A stretch of DNA of 64,000 bases from Clostridiales bacterium (GCA_015056325.1 SVGL01000001.1:62001-126000), one strand, 5' to 3'; positions 1 through 8,937 are shown, counted from the first letter of the stretch. Made by a program: numbers and translations. Notes: a model not told the origin generated them from the letters alone.

Positions 1-178
1 CGGCGACGCACTTGATCGTGCACCCGTCCAGGGAACCGGTGGCGACGATCTCGTCGTCCTCCATCATCACTGCGCTGAAGCGGATGCCGGGGTCGTATTC
101 CAGATGACATGCCAAAAGGAAGCTCTGCAGCTTCTTCAGCAGCGAACCCGTAAATGGCGCCCCGGTGCGCAGGTACAC
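1..178 (-). CDS. citC: [citrate (pro-3S)-lyase] ligase, 5' part only
   Basis: This is the N-terminal 59 codons of a minus-strand gene that runs off the window start. CitC acetylates the thiol of the citrate lyase prosthetic group, which activates the enzyme. The visible residues include EIVATGSLDGCTIKCVA, which matches the N-terminal acetyltransferase-like part of CitC (E. coli CitC has a comparable stretch ending in IIKCVAI). I chose the GTG at 176-178 because AGGTGGTGAT lies just upstream at normal spacing. In-frame ATGs at 196 and 205 have no good ribosome binding site. The gene is divergent from citD and shares a control region of about 140 bp with it. Only a fragment is visible, but the cit context makes the call firm. 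Confidence 0.8.
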   Translation of the reverse strand, partial: MYLRTGAPFTGSLLKKLQSFLLACHLEYDPGIRFSAVMMEDDEIVATGSLDGCTIKCVA

Positions 179-242
179 GATATCACCACCTGTCATTTCA
201 TACATTATACAACAAACATCGGAATGTGTAAACAATTCATGG

Positions 243-271
243 TTGCGATTAGCAAAAAAATGCTATATAAT
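243..271 (+). promoter_or_regulatory. Sigma-A-type promoter of the citD operon
   Basis: TTGCGA at 243-248 and TATAAT at 266-271 are separated by 17 bp. They lie 48 bp before citD in the citC-citD divergent region. Confidence 0.7.
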
Positions 272-277
272 ATAGCA
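261..277. promoter_or_regulatory. Perfect 17-bp palindrome over the citD -10 box
   Basis: TGCTATATAATATAGCA is a perfect inverted repeat (8-1-8) centred on the -10 hexamer of the citD promoter. Its position suggests an operator for a repressor of the cit genes. It could instead simply be AT-rich promoter symmetry. No regulator gene is visible in the window. Confidence 0.4.
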
Positions 278-318
278 AAATAGGCTCAGAAAAAATCCTT
301 TTCGGAGGAGTTTACGCG

Positions 319-588
319 ATGAATGATATCATTTGCCGTGCCACGGCTGGCACGCTGGAATCCAGTGACGTGTTTGTGACCCTGGAGCCCCATGCCCAGG
401 GCCTTGAAATCGAGATCGACTCGGTGGTGAAGAACCAGTTCGGCGACGCCATCCAGAAGACTGTAGAGGATGTGCTGGCGGAACTGGATGTGCGCAATGC
501 AAAGCTCTCCATCGTGGACCGCGGCGCGCTGGACTGCGTGATCCGTGCACGGGTGGAAACTGCCGTGATGCGCGGGAAAGGAGAATGA
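319..588 (+). CDS. citD: Citrate lyase acyl carrier protein (gamma subunit)
   Basis: CitD carries the phosphoribosyl-dephospho-CoA prosthetic group on which acetyl and citryl groups are moved between CitF and CitE. At 89 aa it has normal length. The N-terminal AGTLESSD motif contains the attachment serine (about Ser15), and GALDC in the second half is also family-typical. The start is set by GGAGGAG about 8 nt upstream. It is the first gene of the citrate lyase operon and sits 2 nt before citE. CitC (ligase), CitE, CitF and CitXG all lie beside it, so a complete lyase and its maturation set is present. Confidence 0.95.
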   Translation: MNDIICRATAGTLESSDVFVTLEPHAQGLEIEIDSVVKNQFGDAIQKTVEDVLAELDVRNAKLSIVDRGALDCVIRARVETAVMRGKGE

Positions 589-590
589 CG

Positions 591-1466
591 ATGCGACGCT
601 CCATGCTGTTCCTGCCGGGCAACACGCCCAATATCATCGTCAACGGCGAGATCCTCGGCGCGGATGCGGTGATCCTCGACCTGGAGGACGCTGTCGCCCC
701 TGCGGAGAAGGATTCCGCCCGTATTCTCGTGCGCAACGCCATCCGCTATATGGGCTTTGGCAAGTGCGAGGTGATCGTGCGCATCAACGCCATTGACACC
801 CTCTATTGGCAGAAGGATCTGGACGCCATCGTACCTGTGCGGCCCAGCCTGATCATGCCGCCCAAAACCGCCTGTGCGGCAGATGTGCTGGCGGTGGATG
901 CGTACATTACTCAACTGGAGGAAAAACTCGGCCTGGAGCCTGGCTCCGTGGGCCTGATTCCTCTGATCGAGACTGCCCTGGGCGTGGAGAACGCCTTCCA
1001 GATCGCATCAGCCTGCCCCCGGGTGAAGGCCATCTTCCTGGGCGGTGAGGATCTGACCGCCGACCTGCGCTGTAAGCGCACCAAGGAGGGACAGGAGATC
1101 TTCTATGCCCGCAGCCGCATGGTGGTGGCCGCCCGTGCCGCCGGGGTGGAGGTCTACGATACGCCCTTCACCGACGTCAATGATGACGAGGGCATCTACA
1201 CTGACGCCCAACTGGCCAAGAGCCTGGGCTTCACCGGCAAGGCGTCCATTTCTCCCCGCCATGTGAAGGCAATCAACGAGGTGTTCAGCCCATCCATGAA
1301 GGATATCGACTACGCCTACGAGGTGATGGAGGCCATCCGCATCGGCAAGGAGCAGGGCAAGGGCGCCGTGTCCCTCCGGGGCAAGATGATCGACGCGCCC
1401 ATCGTGGCCCGTGCACAGCAGACCATCGACGCAGCCATTGCGCTGGGTCTGGGAAGGGAGGCGTGA
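591..1466 (+). CDS. citE: Citrate lyase beta subunit (citryl-CoA lyase)
   Basis: CitE cleaves the citryl thioester on CitD into oxaloacetate and the acetyl thioester. The protein is 291 aa from the preferred start. It opens with RRSMLFLPGNTP, carries DAVILDLEDAVAPAEKD (acidic residues expected to bind Mg2+) and later LIPLIETALGVENA and FLGGEDLTADLR, all typical of the HpcH/HpaI-like CitE fold. I chose ATG 591 because GGAG lies 7 nt upstream. The in-frame ATG at 585 overlaps the citD stop and sits too close to that site. It ends 2 nt before citF, so the genes are probably translationally coupled. Confidence 0.95.
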   Translation: MRRSMLFLPGNTPNIIVNGEILGADAVILDLEDAVAPAEKDSARILVRNAIRYMGFGKCEVIVRINAIDTLYWQKDLDAIVPVRPSLIMPPKTACAADVLAVDAYITQLEEKLGLEPGSVGLIPLIETALGVENAFQIASACPRVKAIFLGGEDLTADLRCKRTKEGQEIFYARSRMVVAARAAGVEVYDTPFTDVNDDEGIYTDAQLAKSLGFTGKASISPRHVKAINEVFSPSMKDIDYAYEVMEAIRIGKEQGKGAVSLRGKMIDAPIVARAQQTIDAAIALGLGREA

Positions 1467-1468
1467 CC

Positions 1469-2875
1469 ATGGCAGGCAAGCTTGTGAAGACCCTCCGGGA
1501 GGCCATTGCGCTTTCTGGGCTGAAGAGCGGCATGTCCGTGTCGTTCCATCACCACCTGCGCAACGGCGACTATACCCTCAACATGGTCATGGATGAGATC
1601 GCCGCCCTGGGCATCCGGGATCTGACCCTGAACGCCAGCTCCCTCTTTGACACCCACATGCCGCTGGAGGAGCACATCCGCAGTCATGTGGTGCGCAAGA
1701 TCAACACCAACTACATGTCTGCCGGCCTGGGCCACCGTATCTCCGAGGGCCTGATGGAGGAGCCGGTGGATTTCCGCACCCACGGCGGCCGTCCGCGGGA
1801 CATTGCCCTGGGCACCACGCCCATCGATGTGGCATTTATCGCGGCTCCGGCGGCAGACTGTCAGGGCAACTGCACCGGCAAGATCGGCCCCTCTGCCTGC
1901 GGCAGCATGGGTTATGCCTTCCCGGATGCGATGTATGCCAGGAAGGTCATCGTCATCACTGACAACCTGGTGGATTACCCCCTGCAGGGCTGGTCCATCC
2001 CGGAGATCCATGTGGACTACGTCGTCACCGTGGACGCCATCGGCGATCCTCGCGGTATCGTCTCCGGTACGACGAAGATCACCCGCGACCCGGTGGGCCT
2101 CATCATGGCGGAAACCGCGGTGAAGGTGATCCAGCATTCCGGCCTTCTGAAGGACGGCTTCTCCTTCCAGACCGGCGCGGGCGGCGCGTCTCTGGCGGCG
2201 GCGAAGTTTCTGATGGACGTGATGGTGAAGGAGCAGATTCAGGGTTCCTTTGCCTCCGGCGGCATCACCGGCTACCTTGTGGATATGCTGGAGGCCGGGT
2301 GCTTCAAGTCACTGATGGACGTGCAGTGCTTTGACCTGAAGGCAGTGGAGTCCATCCGGAAGAACCCTGCCCACCAGGAGATTTCCGCCATGCAGTATGC
2401 GTCCCCCGCAGCGAAGAGCGCTGTGGTGGACAGCCTGGACGTAGTCATCCTTGGCGCCACGGAGATCGACACGGATTTCAACGTCAACGTGCATACCGAT
2501 TCCAACGGCTACATCATGGGCGGCAGCGGCGGACACAGCGACACGGCTGCCGGCGCCAAGCTGTCGATGATCATCGCGCCCCTGTTCCGCGCGCGTCTGC
2601 CCATCGTGACCGACCGGGTGCAGTGCATCTCCACCCCTGGCCGCGACATTGACGTGCTGGTGACCCAGCGGGGCGTGGCAGTCAACCCGAAGAACCAGGA
2701 GCTCATGGCGCGCCTCAAGGACGCCGGACTCCCGGTGATGGACATCCGCCAGCTCAAGGAGATCGCCGAGAACATCACCGGCACGCCGCAGCGCGTCCGC
2801 CGGGAGGGCCGCACTGTGGCCAATGTCATCTACCGCGATGGCAGCGTGATCGACACCATCCGCAGCGTGAAGTAA
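1469..2875 (+). CDS. citF: Citrate lyase alpha subunit (citrate CoA-transferase)
   Basis: CitF swaps the acetyl group on the CitD prosthetic group for citrate, giving citryl-ACP and acetate. The 468-aa protein is slightly shorter than E. coli CitF (about 510 aa), but it covers the family core from the N-terminal SFHHHLRNGDYTLN stretch to the C-terminal part. Family-typical stretches include SFQTGAGGASLAAA and HTDSNGYIMGGSGGHSD. ATG 1469 is preferred, with GGAGG 7 nt upstream; a GTG at 1463 overlapping the citE stop is the alternative. It completes the D-E-F core of the lyase. The next gene starts 9 nt downstream. Confidence 0.95.
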   Translation: MAGKLVKTLREAIALSGLKSGMSVSFHHHLRNGDYTLNMVMDEIAALGIRDLTLNASSLFDTHMPLEEHIRSHVVRKINTNYMSAGLGHRISEGLMEEPVDFRTHGGRPRDIALGTTPIDVAFIAAPAADCQGNCTGKIGPSACGSMGYAFPDAMYARKVIVITDNLVDYPLQGWSIPEIHVDYVVTVDAIGDPRGIVSGTTKITRDPVGLIMAETAVKVIQHSGLLKDGFSFQTGAGGASLAAAKFLMDVMVKEQIQGSFASGGITGYLVDMLEAGCFKSLMDVQCFDLKAVESIRKNPAHQEISAMQYASPAAKSAVVDSLDVVILGATEIDTDFNVNVHTDSNGYIMGGSGGHSDTAAGAKLSMIIAPLFRARLPIVTDRVQCISTPGRDIDVLVTQRGVAVNPKNQELMARLKDAGLPVMDIRQLKEIAENITGTPQRVRREGRTVANVIYRDGSVIDTIRSVK

Positions 2876-2884
2876 AGGACGAAA

Positions 2885-3730
2885 ATGCTTATGAGAATCA
2901 TTCAAGCCGCACAGGTGACCGACGTCGTGCGCCGGCTGTGCATCCAGGCTAACTGCCACCTGACCCGGGACGTGAAGGACTGCATCACCGCATGCCGCGC
3001 CTGCGAGACCTTCCCTGTGGCGCAAAGCATCCTGGATCAGATCATCGAGAACTACCAGATTGCCGACGAAAACGACGTGCCCGTCTGCCAGGACACCGGC
3101 ATGGCCTGCGTGTTTATCGACGTGGGCCAGGATGTGCATGTGGAGGGCTCCCTGGAGGAGGCCATCCATGAGGGTGTGCGCCAGGGATATGCGCAAGGGT
3201 ATCTGCGCAAGTCTGTGGTGGGGGATCCACTGGGCCGCGTCAATACCGGCGACAACACTCCTGCGATGATCTACTACAACATCGTCCCCGGTGACCGGGT
3301 GCATATCACCGTGGCGCCCAAGGGCTTTGGCAGCGAGAACATGAGCCAGATCAAGATGCTCAAGCCCTCCGATGGCGTGCAGGGCGTGAAGGATTTCGTG
3401 CTGCGCGTGGTGGAGGAGGCAGGCCCCAATCCCTGCCCGCCCATCGTGGTGGGGGTGGGCATCGGCGGCACCTTTGACAAGGCGGCGCTGCTGGCCAAGA
3501 AGGCGCTGCTCCGCCCGGTGGACGTCCGCCATGAGGAGGCCTTCTACGCTGAGCTGGAGGCTGAGCTGCTGGAGAAGATCAACCGGCTTGGCATCGGTCC
3601 CCAGGGCTTCGGCGGCAGAACCACCGCCCTGGCTGTCAACATCGAAAAGTGCCCCACCCACATTGCCGGTCTGCCTGTGGCGGTCAACATCAACTGCCAT
3701 GTGACCCGGCACCAGTCCGAGGTGATCTGA
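2885..3730 (+). CDS. Class I fumarate hydratase / L(+)-tartrate dehydratase, alpha subunit
   Basis: This is the 4Fe-4S hydro-lyase alpha subunit (281 aa), the usual length for a stand-alone FumA-N/TtdA chain. Cysteines that could bind the cluster lie in VPVCQDTGMACVF, GPNPCPPIVVGVGIGG and INCHVTRHQ. It pairs with the beta subunit encoded 1 nt downstream. Sequence alone does not separate fumarase from tartrate dehydratase. The citrate lyase neighbours favour fumarase, because oxaloacetate from citrate can be reduced to malate and dehydrated to fumarate; this is inference. An in-frame ATG at 2891 is an alternative start, but AAGGA is better spaced for 2885. Confidence 0.88.
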   Translation: MLMRIIQAAQVTDVVRRLCIQANCHLTRDVKDCITACRACETFPVAQSILDQIIENYQIADENDVPVCQDTGMACVFIDVGQDVHVEGSLEEAIHEGVRQGYAQGYLRKSVVGDPLGRVNTGDNTPAMIYYNIVPGDRVHITVAPKGFGSENMSQIKMLKPSDGVQGVKDFVLRVVEEAGPNPCPPIVVGVGIGGTFDKAALLAKKALLRPVDVRHEEAFYAELEAELLEKINRLGIGPQGFGGRTTALAVNIEKCPTHIAGLPVAVNINCHVTRHQSEVI

Positions 3731-3731
3731 T

Positions 3732-4286
3732 ATGATGAAGAAGATCCATACCCCCCTGACGCGGGAGGCGGTGCGCAACCTCAAAGCCGGCGACAGCTGC
3801 CTGATTACCGGCGTCATCTACACCGCCCGTGACGCCGCCCACAAGCGCCTGTGCGAGCTGCTGGACAAGGGACAGCCCCTGCCCGTGGACATGGAAAACG
3901 CCATCATCTATTTCGTGGGCCCCACGCCCGCCAAGCCCGGCCAGGCTATTGGCTCCGCCGGCCCCACCACCTCCTATCGCATGGACGCTTATTCTCCTGC
4001 GCTGATCGCTGCCGGACAGACTGGCATGATCGGCAAGGGCAAGCGCGGCCCTGAGGTCGTCGCGGCGATGAAGGAGCATGGCGCGGTGTATTTCGGCGCT
4101 ATCGGTGGCTGCGGTGCGCTGCTGTCGAAGTGCATCAAGAAGGCGGAGATCGTCGCCTATGAGGATCTGGGCGCGGAGGCCATCCGTCGCCTCGAGGTGG
4201 AGGATTTCCCCGTGGTGGTCATCATCGACAGCGAGGGCAACAACCTCTACGAGACCGGCCGCAAGGCCTACCTGGATTCCCAATGA
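3732..4286 (+). CDS. Class I fumarate hydratase / L(+)-tartrate dehydratase, beta subunit
   Basis: The 184-aa beta subunit forms the second half of the two-chain class I hydro-lyase. Family features are LTREAVRNLKAGD near the N-terminus, then YFVGPTPAKPGQAIGSAGPTTS with its PGxxxGSAGPTTS substrate-binding signature, MIGKGKRG, and GAIGGCGALLSKCIK. It starts 1 nt after the alpha subunit and its end overlaps the citXG start by 4 nt (ATGA). All these genes therefore appear to be one transcript from the citD promoter. Confidence 0.88.
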   Translation: MMKKIHTPLTREAVRNLKAGDSCLITGVIYTARDAAHKRLCELLDKGQPLPVDMENAIIYFVGPTPAKPGQAIGSAGPTTSYRMDAYSPALIAAGQTGMIGKGKRGPEVVAAMKEHGAVYFGAIGGCGALLSKCIKKAEIVAYEDLGAEAIRRLEVEDFPVVVIIDSEGNNLYETGRKAYLDSQ

Positions 4287-5596
4287 TCCGTCCTGTGACC
4301 GTGCAGGATATGCTCCGTGCCCGGGATGATCGGGTTGCCCGTCAGGCGGAATTCCTCCGCAGGCATGGGGCTGCGCTGATCTCCTTTACCATGAATATCG
4401 CCGGTGAAATCAAGGTGGACGACCAGATCCGCCGCGCTTTCCGTGAAGGGGAAAAGTGGATTAACGCTCATCTTTCCCGGCAGGCGGTGAAGGTGCTGGC
4501 GTATGAGCAGACCATGGCATTCACCGGCTGCGAGGCCCTTTGGGTGGTGGAGGCGGAGGCTTCCTGGCTCAAGGCGCAGATGACCGCCATTGAGGAGAGC
4601 TGCCCTCTGGGACGGCTGTTTGACATCGACGTCATTGCCGCGGACGGTACGCATCTGTCCCGGGGGACGGAGCGCACATGCCTGATCTGCGTCGGACCGG
4701 TTCGTGCCTGTGCCCGCAGCAGAGCGCACGCTGCGGAGGAGCTCTTCACCAAAGCGCAGGAGATCATCCGCGCGCATTTTGCGGATGCTTTTGCTCATCA
4801 GGTGGCCCAATATGCCCAGCGAGCGCTGCTGTACGAGGCCATCACCACCCCCAAGCCCGGCCTGGTGGACTGTGTGAATACCGGCGCCCATCAGGATATG
4901 GATCTGTTCAGTTTCGCGGCAAGTGCCAGCGTGCTGGGCAGTTACTTTGAGGACTGTGTGCGCATCGGCCAAAGGGGACAGCACCTGGCCCAGTTGCAGC
5001 ATGCCGGCATCCTGGCAGAGGAAGCCATGCTGGCCGCTGCCGGGGCCAACACCCACAAGGGCGCGATCTTCGCCCTGGGGATCCTCTGCTGTGCCATGGG
5101 CTTCTGCGGCGAAGGGGCTGCCTGGGACGATGTGCTTACGGAGGCTGCCGCCATCGGCCAAAGTTTCCTGCAGCAGATGGAAAATGGACAGCGCAGCGCT
5201 ACCGGCGGCGAACAGCAATACCGGCAGTACGGCCTGACTGGCGCAAGAGGGGAGGCGGCATCCGGCTTCCGAAGCGTGCGGGAGATCGCCCTGCCTGCGC
5301 TGGAGGAAGCGCTGTTGGGCGGTGCATCCGCCAATGAGGCGGGGCAGGCAGCCCTCCTGCATCTGATGGCGAAAGTGATGGACTCCAATATCGTCCGCCG
5401 TGCAGGCATGGAAGGCCAGCGCTGGGTCGCGGAGCAGGCAGTACGTCTGCTGCGCGATGGTTATACGGAGGAAGACCTGCGCGCCCTGGATGCGGAGATG
5501 ATCTGCCGCAACATCAGCCCCGGCGGCTGTGCCGATCTGCTGGCGGCGGCGTGGTTCCTGCATTTTGTCAAGGAGATGGGGAGGGAAGAAGCATGA
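4283..5596 (+). CDS. citXG: CitXG fusion: apo-citrate lyase phosphoribosyl-dephospho-CoA transferase and triphosphoribosyl-dephospho-CoA synthase
   Basis: One 437-aa protein joins the two enzymes that make and attach the citrate lyase prosthetic group. Residues 1-165 are CitX-like, with CPLGRLFDIDVI and RTCLICVGPVRACARSRAH. Residues from about 170 to the end are CitG-like, with EAITTPKPGLVDCVNTGAHQ and GANTHKGAIFALGIL. CitX and CitG are separate in many bacteria; fused forms are known, for example in Haemophilus. The start overlaps the preceding stop (ATGA), and the end overlaps the next gene in the same way. It is the dedicated maturation enzyme for the CitD encoded upstream. Confidence 0.92.
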   Translation: MIRPVTVQDMLRARDDRVARQAEFLRRHGAALISFTMNIAGEIKVDDQIRRAFREGEKWINAHLSRQAVKVLAYEQTMAFTGCEALWVVEAEASWLKAQMTAIEESCPLGRLFDIDVIAADGTHLSRGTERTCLICVGPVRACARSRAHAAEELFTKAQEIIRAHFADAFAHQVAQYAQRALLYEAITTPKPGLVDCVNTGAHQDMDLFSFAASASVLGSYFEDCVRIGQRGQHLAQLQHAGILAEEAMLAAAGANTHKGAIFALGILCCAMGFCGEGAAWDDVLTEAAAIGQSFLQQMENGQRSATGGEQQYRQYGLTGARGEAASGFRSVREIALPALEEALLGGASANEAGQAALLHLMAKVMDSNIVRRAGMEGQRWVAEQAVRLLRDGYTEEDLRALDAEMICRNISPGGCADLLAAAWFLHFVKEMGREEA

Positions 5597-5871
5597 GCGA
5601 AACGCGGCATTTCAGCTTTTTCCAGAATCGTGAATGTGAGTATTTCCCCTGCCATCAGGGTGTACCGGAGGAGGATTTCAACTGCCTGTTCTGCTTCTGT
5701 CCGCTGTATGCGCTGGGCAGAAAATGCGGCGGCGCCTGTGACTACACCGAGCAGGGCATAAAGGATTGCTCCCGGTGTGCGTTTCCCCATGTGCGCAGCA
5801 ACTACGACGCTGTGCTGGCTCGCTTTGAGCAGATTGCGGAGATGGTTAAGGCACACGATGGAAAAGCATAA
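5593..5871 (+). CDS. Cysteine-rich small domain protein (zf-like, PF04071 type)
   Basis: This is a 92-aa protein with ten cysteines, arranged as CEYFPC, NCLFCFCPLY, KCGGACDY and DCSRCAFPH. The pattern matches the cysteine-rich small domain (zf-like), thought to bind metal, which occurs as short stand-alone proteins in clostridia and methanogens. The true start is ATG 5593, overlapping the citXG stop; the longer upstream reading is inside citXG. Being last in the cit operon suggests co-expression, but I know of no proven role in citrate metabolism. A rho-independent terminator follows 20 nt later. Confidence 0.75.
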   Translation: MSETRHFSFFQNRECEYFPCHQGVPEEDFNCLFCFCPLYALGRKCGGACDYTEQGIKDCSRCAFPHVRSNYDAVLARFEQIAEMVKAHDGKA

Positions 5872-5891
5872 CCGAGACAAGGCACAAAAGA

Positions 5892-5919
5892 ATCCCCTGC
5901 AGCGATGCAGGGGATTTTT
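5892..5919 (+). terminator. Rho-independent terminator of the cit operon
   Basis: ATCCCCTGCA pairs with TGCAGGGGAT around a GCGA loop, followed by TTTTT. The mannosidase gene ends 10 nt downstream on the other strand, so the hairpin separates two convergent units. Confidence 0.85.
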
Positions 5920-5928
5920 GGTGACCGG

Positions 5929-8900
5929 TTATTTCCTGAGCCGCAGGGTCTTGACCTCAAAGCCTCGCAGGTGCAGCTTAACCTGGCCATTTTCCATCGT
6001 GAGGTTATGCTGCTTGTTTTCCAGCATGTCACAGAGGCAGACCTGACTGCAGGGCAGGTGCAGGGTCAGGATGGCGTCCGTATCGGCATGTTTGCACTCA
6101 TACAGGCGGATGATCACATCGCCGGAGCCATCCTCCGCGGCCTTCACAGTGTCGATGATGACATTGGGGGCGTCCACCGCCATCAGGGAGGCAGCATCTG
6201 CATGGCCTTCTGCCGTGCGGACGGGTACATTCAGCTCGTATCCCTGGCGGACTACATCGCTGTCCAGCAACGGCCCATTCCAGAGGTAGTAGCTGTAGGT
6301 GAAATCGTGGCTGCCCTGGTCGGCATGCAGATCAGGGGCCGTGGCGGCGCGCAGCAGCGTCAGGGCGATCTCGTCTCCCAGCATGCTTACGCCGTACTTG
6401 CAGTCGTTGAGTACCGCTGCGCCGCGGTTTTCATCGCACAGTGCGGTATAGCGGTGGTTGCAGACCTCGAAACGATCTGCGTCGTAGGGGCGGCTGCGAT
6501 GGGTCGGGCGTTTGACGTAGCCGAACTGAATCTCGTTCAGGCCCTCGTCCGCATGAATGCCGGTGGGGAAAGCAGTCTTGAGCAGCTTGTGCTTCTCCTG
6601 CCAGTCCACATGGGTGATGAAATCCACCCGGGAAGCGCCTGCCTCCAGCGCGATCTCCTGGCTCCAGACGGAGTTGGAGATGCTGCGAGTCACCCGTACG
6701 GCGCACCGCCAGGGGGTATTCTCGATGATCTCGATACGGCCCTCGTCATCCAGCGCCACAGGGGAAAGGTGGTACATGCTGTCGATGTCCCAGGCGTCAA
6801 AGAGGCGCGGAACATCCTTGTACATGTGCAGCACGTTGGCAGGGCCGGAGATGCGCTCATGGCCGGCGGCGTCCCTGCAGCTGAGTATCTCGCCGCGGAC
6901 GTTGATGCGCAGGGTCAGCGTGTCGTTGCTGAGAATGGCGTCGCGGCCCTCCATCCGGACGTGGACGGGGTGTTCCGGCGGCGCCATGTCCACCTGGCTG
7001 CTCCAGCCCATGGGGGGCAGGGTGACCATGCCGTAGCCTGATTCGGTTTTGACCAGGGCGCGGCGCTCCCAGGACAGGGCGTTGAACCAGGTCATGCCTT
7101 CGCCGGACGCAAGAGTAGAGACGGCGTTGCCTGTGATGGCCTCGGTTTCGCCCATCACGCGGGCATAGCGGGCTGCGGCCTCCTCGTACACCCTGGCGAT
7201 GGAGGAGCCGGGCAGAATGTCGTGGAACTGGTTGAGCAGCACGTCCTTCCAGCAACTGTCGAAAATCGCAAGCGGATAGGCTGCCTTGTCCATTGCTGCC
7301 ACGGACCATAGCTCTGCCTCCCGCAGCGCCAGCTCGGTCTTGCGGTTGCCCTTCTTGACAGCAGCCTGGCTGGTATAGGTGCCCCGATGGCATTGGAAGT
7401 AGAGCTCGCCCACATAGCGGTTAGCAGGTGCGCCGTCCTGGGCACAGGTCTCGAAGAAGGTCTGCGGGGCCGCTATCCGTACCTGGGGGATGCCCTCCAG
7501 GTTCTTCTCGCGCAGGGCGTATTCGATGTGGTCACGGCAGGGTCCGCCGCCGCCGTCACCGTAGCCGAAGGGCAGCAGGAAGCGGCGCAGGTCGCGCTTT
7601 TGCACCCGTTCCTTCCACCGGTTGTGGACGGTGGAGGCGTCAGTGCGGGAGGTATAATCCATGTGCAGGAAGGAGGTGACCTCGGTACCATCCATGCCCT
7701 GCCAGGTGAAATAATGGTAAGGGAATTTGTCCGAACCGTTGTAGGTCCAGAAGATCTTCTGGGTGGTGAGGTAATCCACGCCGCAGCCCTTAAGAATCTG
7801 GGGCAGCGCGGCGGAATAGCCGAAGGTGTCCGGCAGCCACAGGAGGTGTGCGTCCACGCCGAACTCCTCCTTGTAAAAGCGCTTGCCGTGGATGAGCTGA
7901 CGGATGAGGCTCTCACCGGAGGTCATGTTGGTGTCCGGCTCTACCCACATGCTGCCGTCGGCAATCCATTGCCCGGCGCGCACCTTCTCCCTGATGCGTT
8001 CGTAAAGCGCGGGGTAGAGCTCCCTGCAAATCAGGTAGGACTGAGGCTGGCTCTGGATGAACTTGTACTCCGGGTACATGTCCATCAGCCGCACCTGCTG
8101 AGCGAAGGTGCGGGCCACCTTGCGCTGGGTCTCCCGGTAGGGCCAGAGCCAGCTCAGATCCAGATGAGCATTGCCCACCGCCCACATTTCGGGCATGGTG
8201 GAGCCGTTGACGGCTTCCAGCACCGGGCGAAGGGCCTCCCGGGCGCGGACATAGTCCTGCAGGCGCTGCTGACGCGGCTGTTCAAAGTCCACCAGGAGTG
8301 TGAACTGTTCCAGCGCAGCTTCGATCTCCGCCGTGCGAAGGCTCGTGTCATCCAGCACATTCAGCATATCCAGGAGGGTAGTCACGTCCAGCCAGAGCTG
8401 GTAGGCCTCCTCGTGCCAGATGCCGTAGGTGGTTACGCTACAGGTTTGCCGGGGGACGTCGGGCGGGAGGGGCTCATAGTCACCCTCGCGCACCGGGCCG
8501 GTATCGCAGCGGTTGTCATGTCCGCCATAGGCCTCCAGCAGCAGGTGGAAAGCGTCCCCGGCCTGGCCGGAGGCAGTCAGCATCTGATCGCAGATATAGT
8601 GGTGGCGTTCGCTGACCCATTCTGCGCGGCGGGTGCCAAAGACCTCTCCGTTGACGAAGACCGTGGCCTCGCCGCCGGTGAGGATATCCAGTACGATGGG
8701 CTTGCCTTGGGCGCGCTCGTCCAGCACGATATCCCCGCGGAACCAGCCGTACTCCCAGGTGCGGCCCCAGCGCATGCCGGGTGTGGCAGGGAGATAGGCC
8801 TGATGCTCGGCGGCCTCGGGCTCGAGCATCTCATAGGTGGTGAAGTACTCCAGCGGGACGCTGCCCAGAGGCTCGTAAAATTCCTTTTTCAGCGTGTTGA

Positions 8901-8937
8901 TCCAGTGCTTTACGCGGTCATTCCATTCAGGGCGCAT
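5929..8937 (-). CDS. GH38 alpha-mannosidase
   Basis: A 1002-aa glycoside hydrolase that releases alpha-linked mannose. Residues 1-240 form the N-terminal accessory region. The catalytic domain begins at VGNAHLDLSWLWPYRET (zinc ligands His258 and Asp260), and Asp370 in LWLPDTFGYSAALPQ is the expected nucleophile. LPFGYGDGGGGP and GELYFQCHRGTYTSQ are further GH38 motifs. The C-terminal half is beta-rich. There is no signal peptide, so it should act in the cytosol on imported oligosaccharides. AAGGAGG precedes the start. It lies 27 nt after sbcC and is probably co-transcribed with sbcDC, although a functional link is doubtful. Confidence 0.93.
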   Translation of the reverse strand: MRPEWNDRVKHWINTLKKEFYEPLGSVPLEYFTTYEMLEPEAAEHQAYLPATPGMRWGRTWEYGWFRGDIVLDERAQGKPIVLDILTGGEATVFVNGEVFGTRRAEWVSERHHYICDQMLTASGQAGDAFHLLLEAYGGHDNRCDTGPVREGDYEPLPPDVPRQTCSVTTYGIWHEEAYQLWLDVTTLLDMLNVLDDTSLRTAEIEAALEQFTLLVDFEQPRQQRLQDYVRAREALRPVLEAVNGSTMPEMWAVGNAHLDLSWLWPYRETQRKVARTFAQQVRLMDMYPEYKFIQSQPQSYLICRELYPALYERIREKVRAGQWIADGSMWVEPDTNMTSGESLIRQLIHGKRFYKEEFGVDAHLLWLPDTFGYSAALPQILKGCGVDYLTTQKIFWTYNGSDKFPYHYFTWQGMDGTEVTSFLHMDYTSRTDASTVHNRWKERVQKRDLRRFLLPFGYGDGGGGPCRDHIEYALREKNLEGIPQVRIAAPQTFFETCAQDGAPANRYVGELYFQCHRGTYTSQAAVKKGNRKTELALREAELWSVAAMDKAAYPLAIFDSCWKDVLLNQFHDILPGSSIARVYEEAAARYARVMGETEAITGNAVSTLASGEGMTWFNALSWERRALVKTESGYGMVTLPPMGWSSQVDMAPPEHPVHVRMEGRDAILSNDTLTLRINVRGEILSCRDAAGHERISGPANVLHMYKDVPRLFDAWDIDSMYHLSPVALDDEGRIEIIENTPWRCAVRVTRSISNSVWSQEIALEAGASRVDFITHVDWQEKHKLLKTAFPTGIHADEGLNEIQFGYVKRPTHRSRPYDADRFEVCNHRYTALCDENRGAAVLNDCKYGVSMLGDEIALTLLRAATAPDLHADQGSHDFTYSYYLWNGPLLDSDVVRQGYELNVPVRTAEGHADAASLMAVDAPNVIIDTVKAAEDGSGDVIIRLYECKHADTDAILTLHLPCSQVCLCDMLENKQHNLTMENGQVKLHLRGFEVKTLRLRK

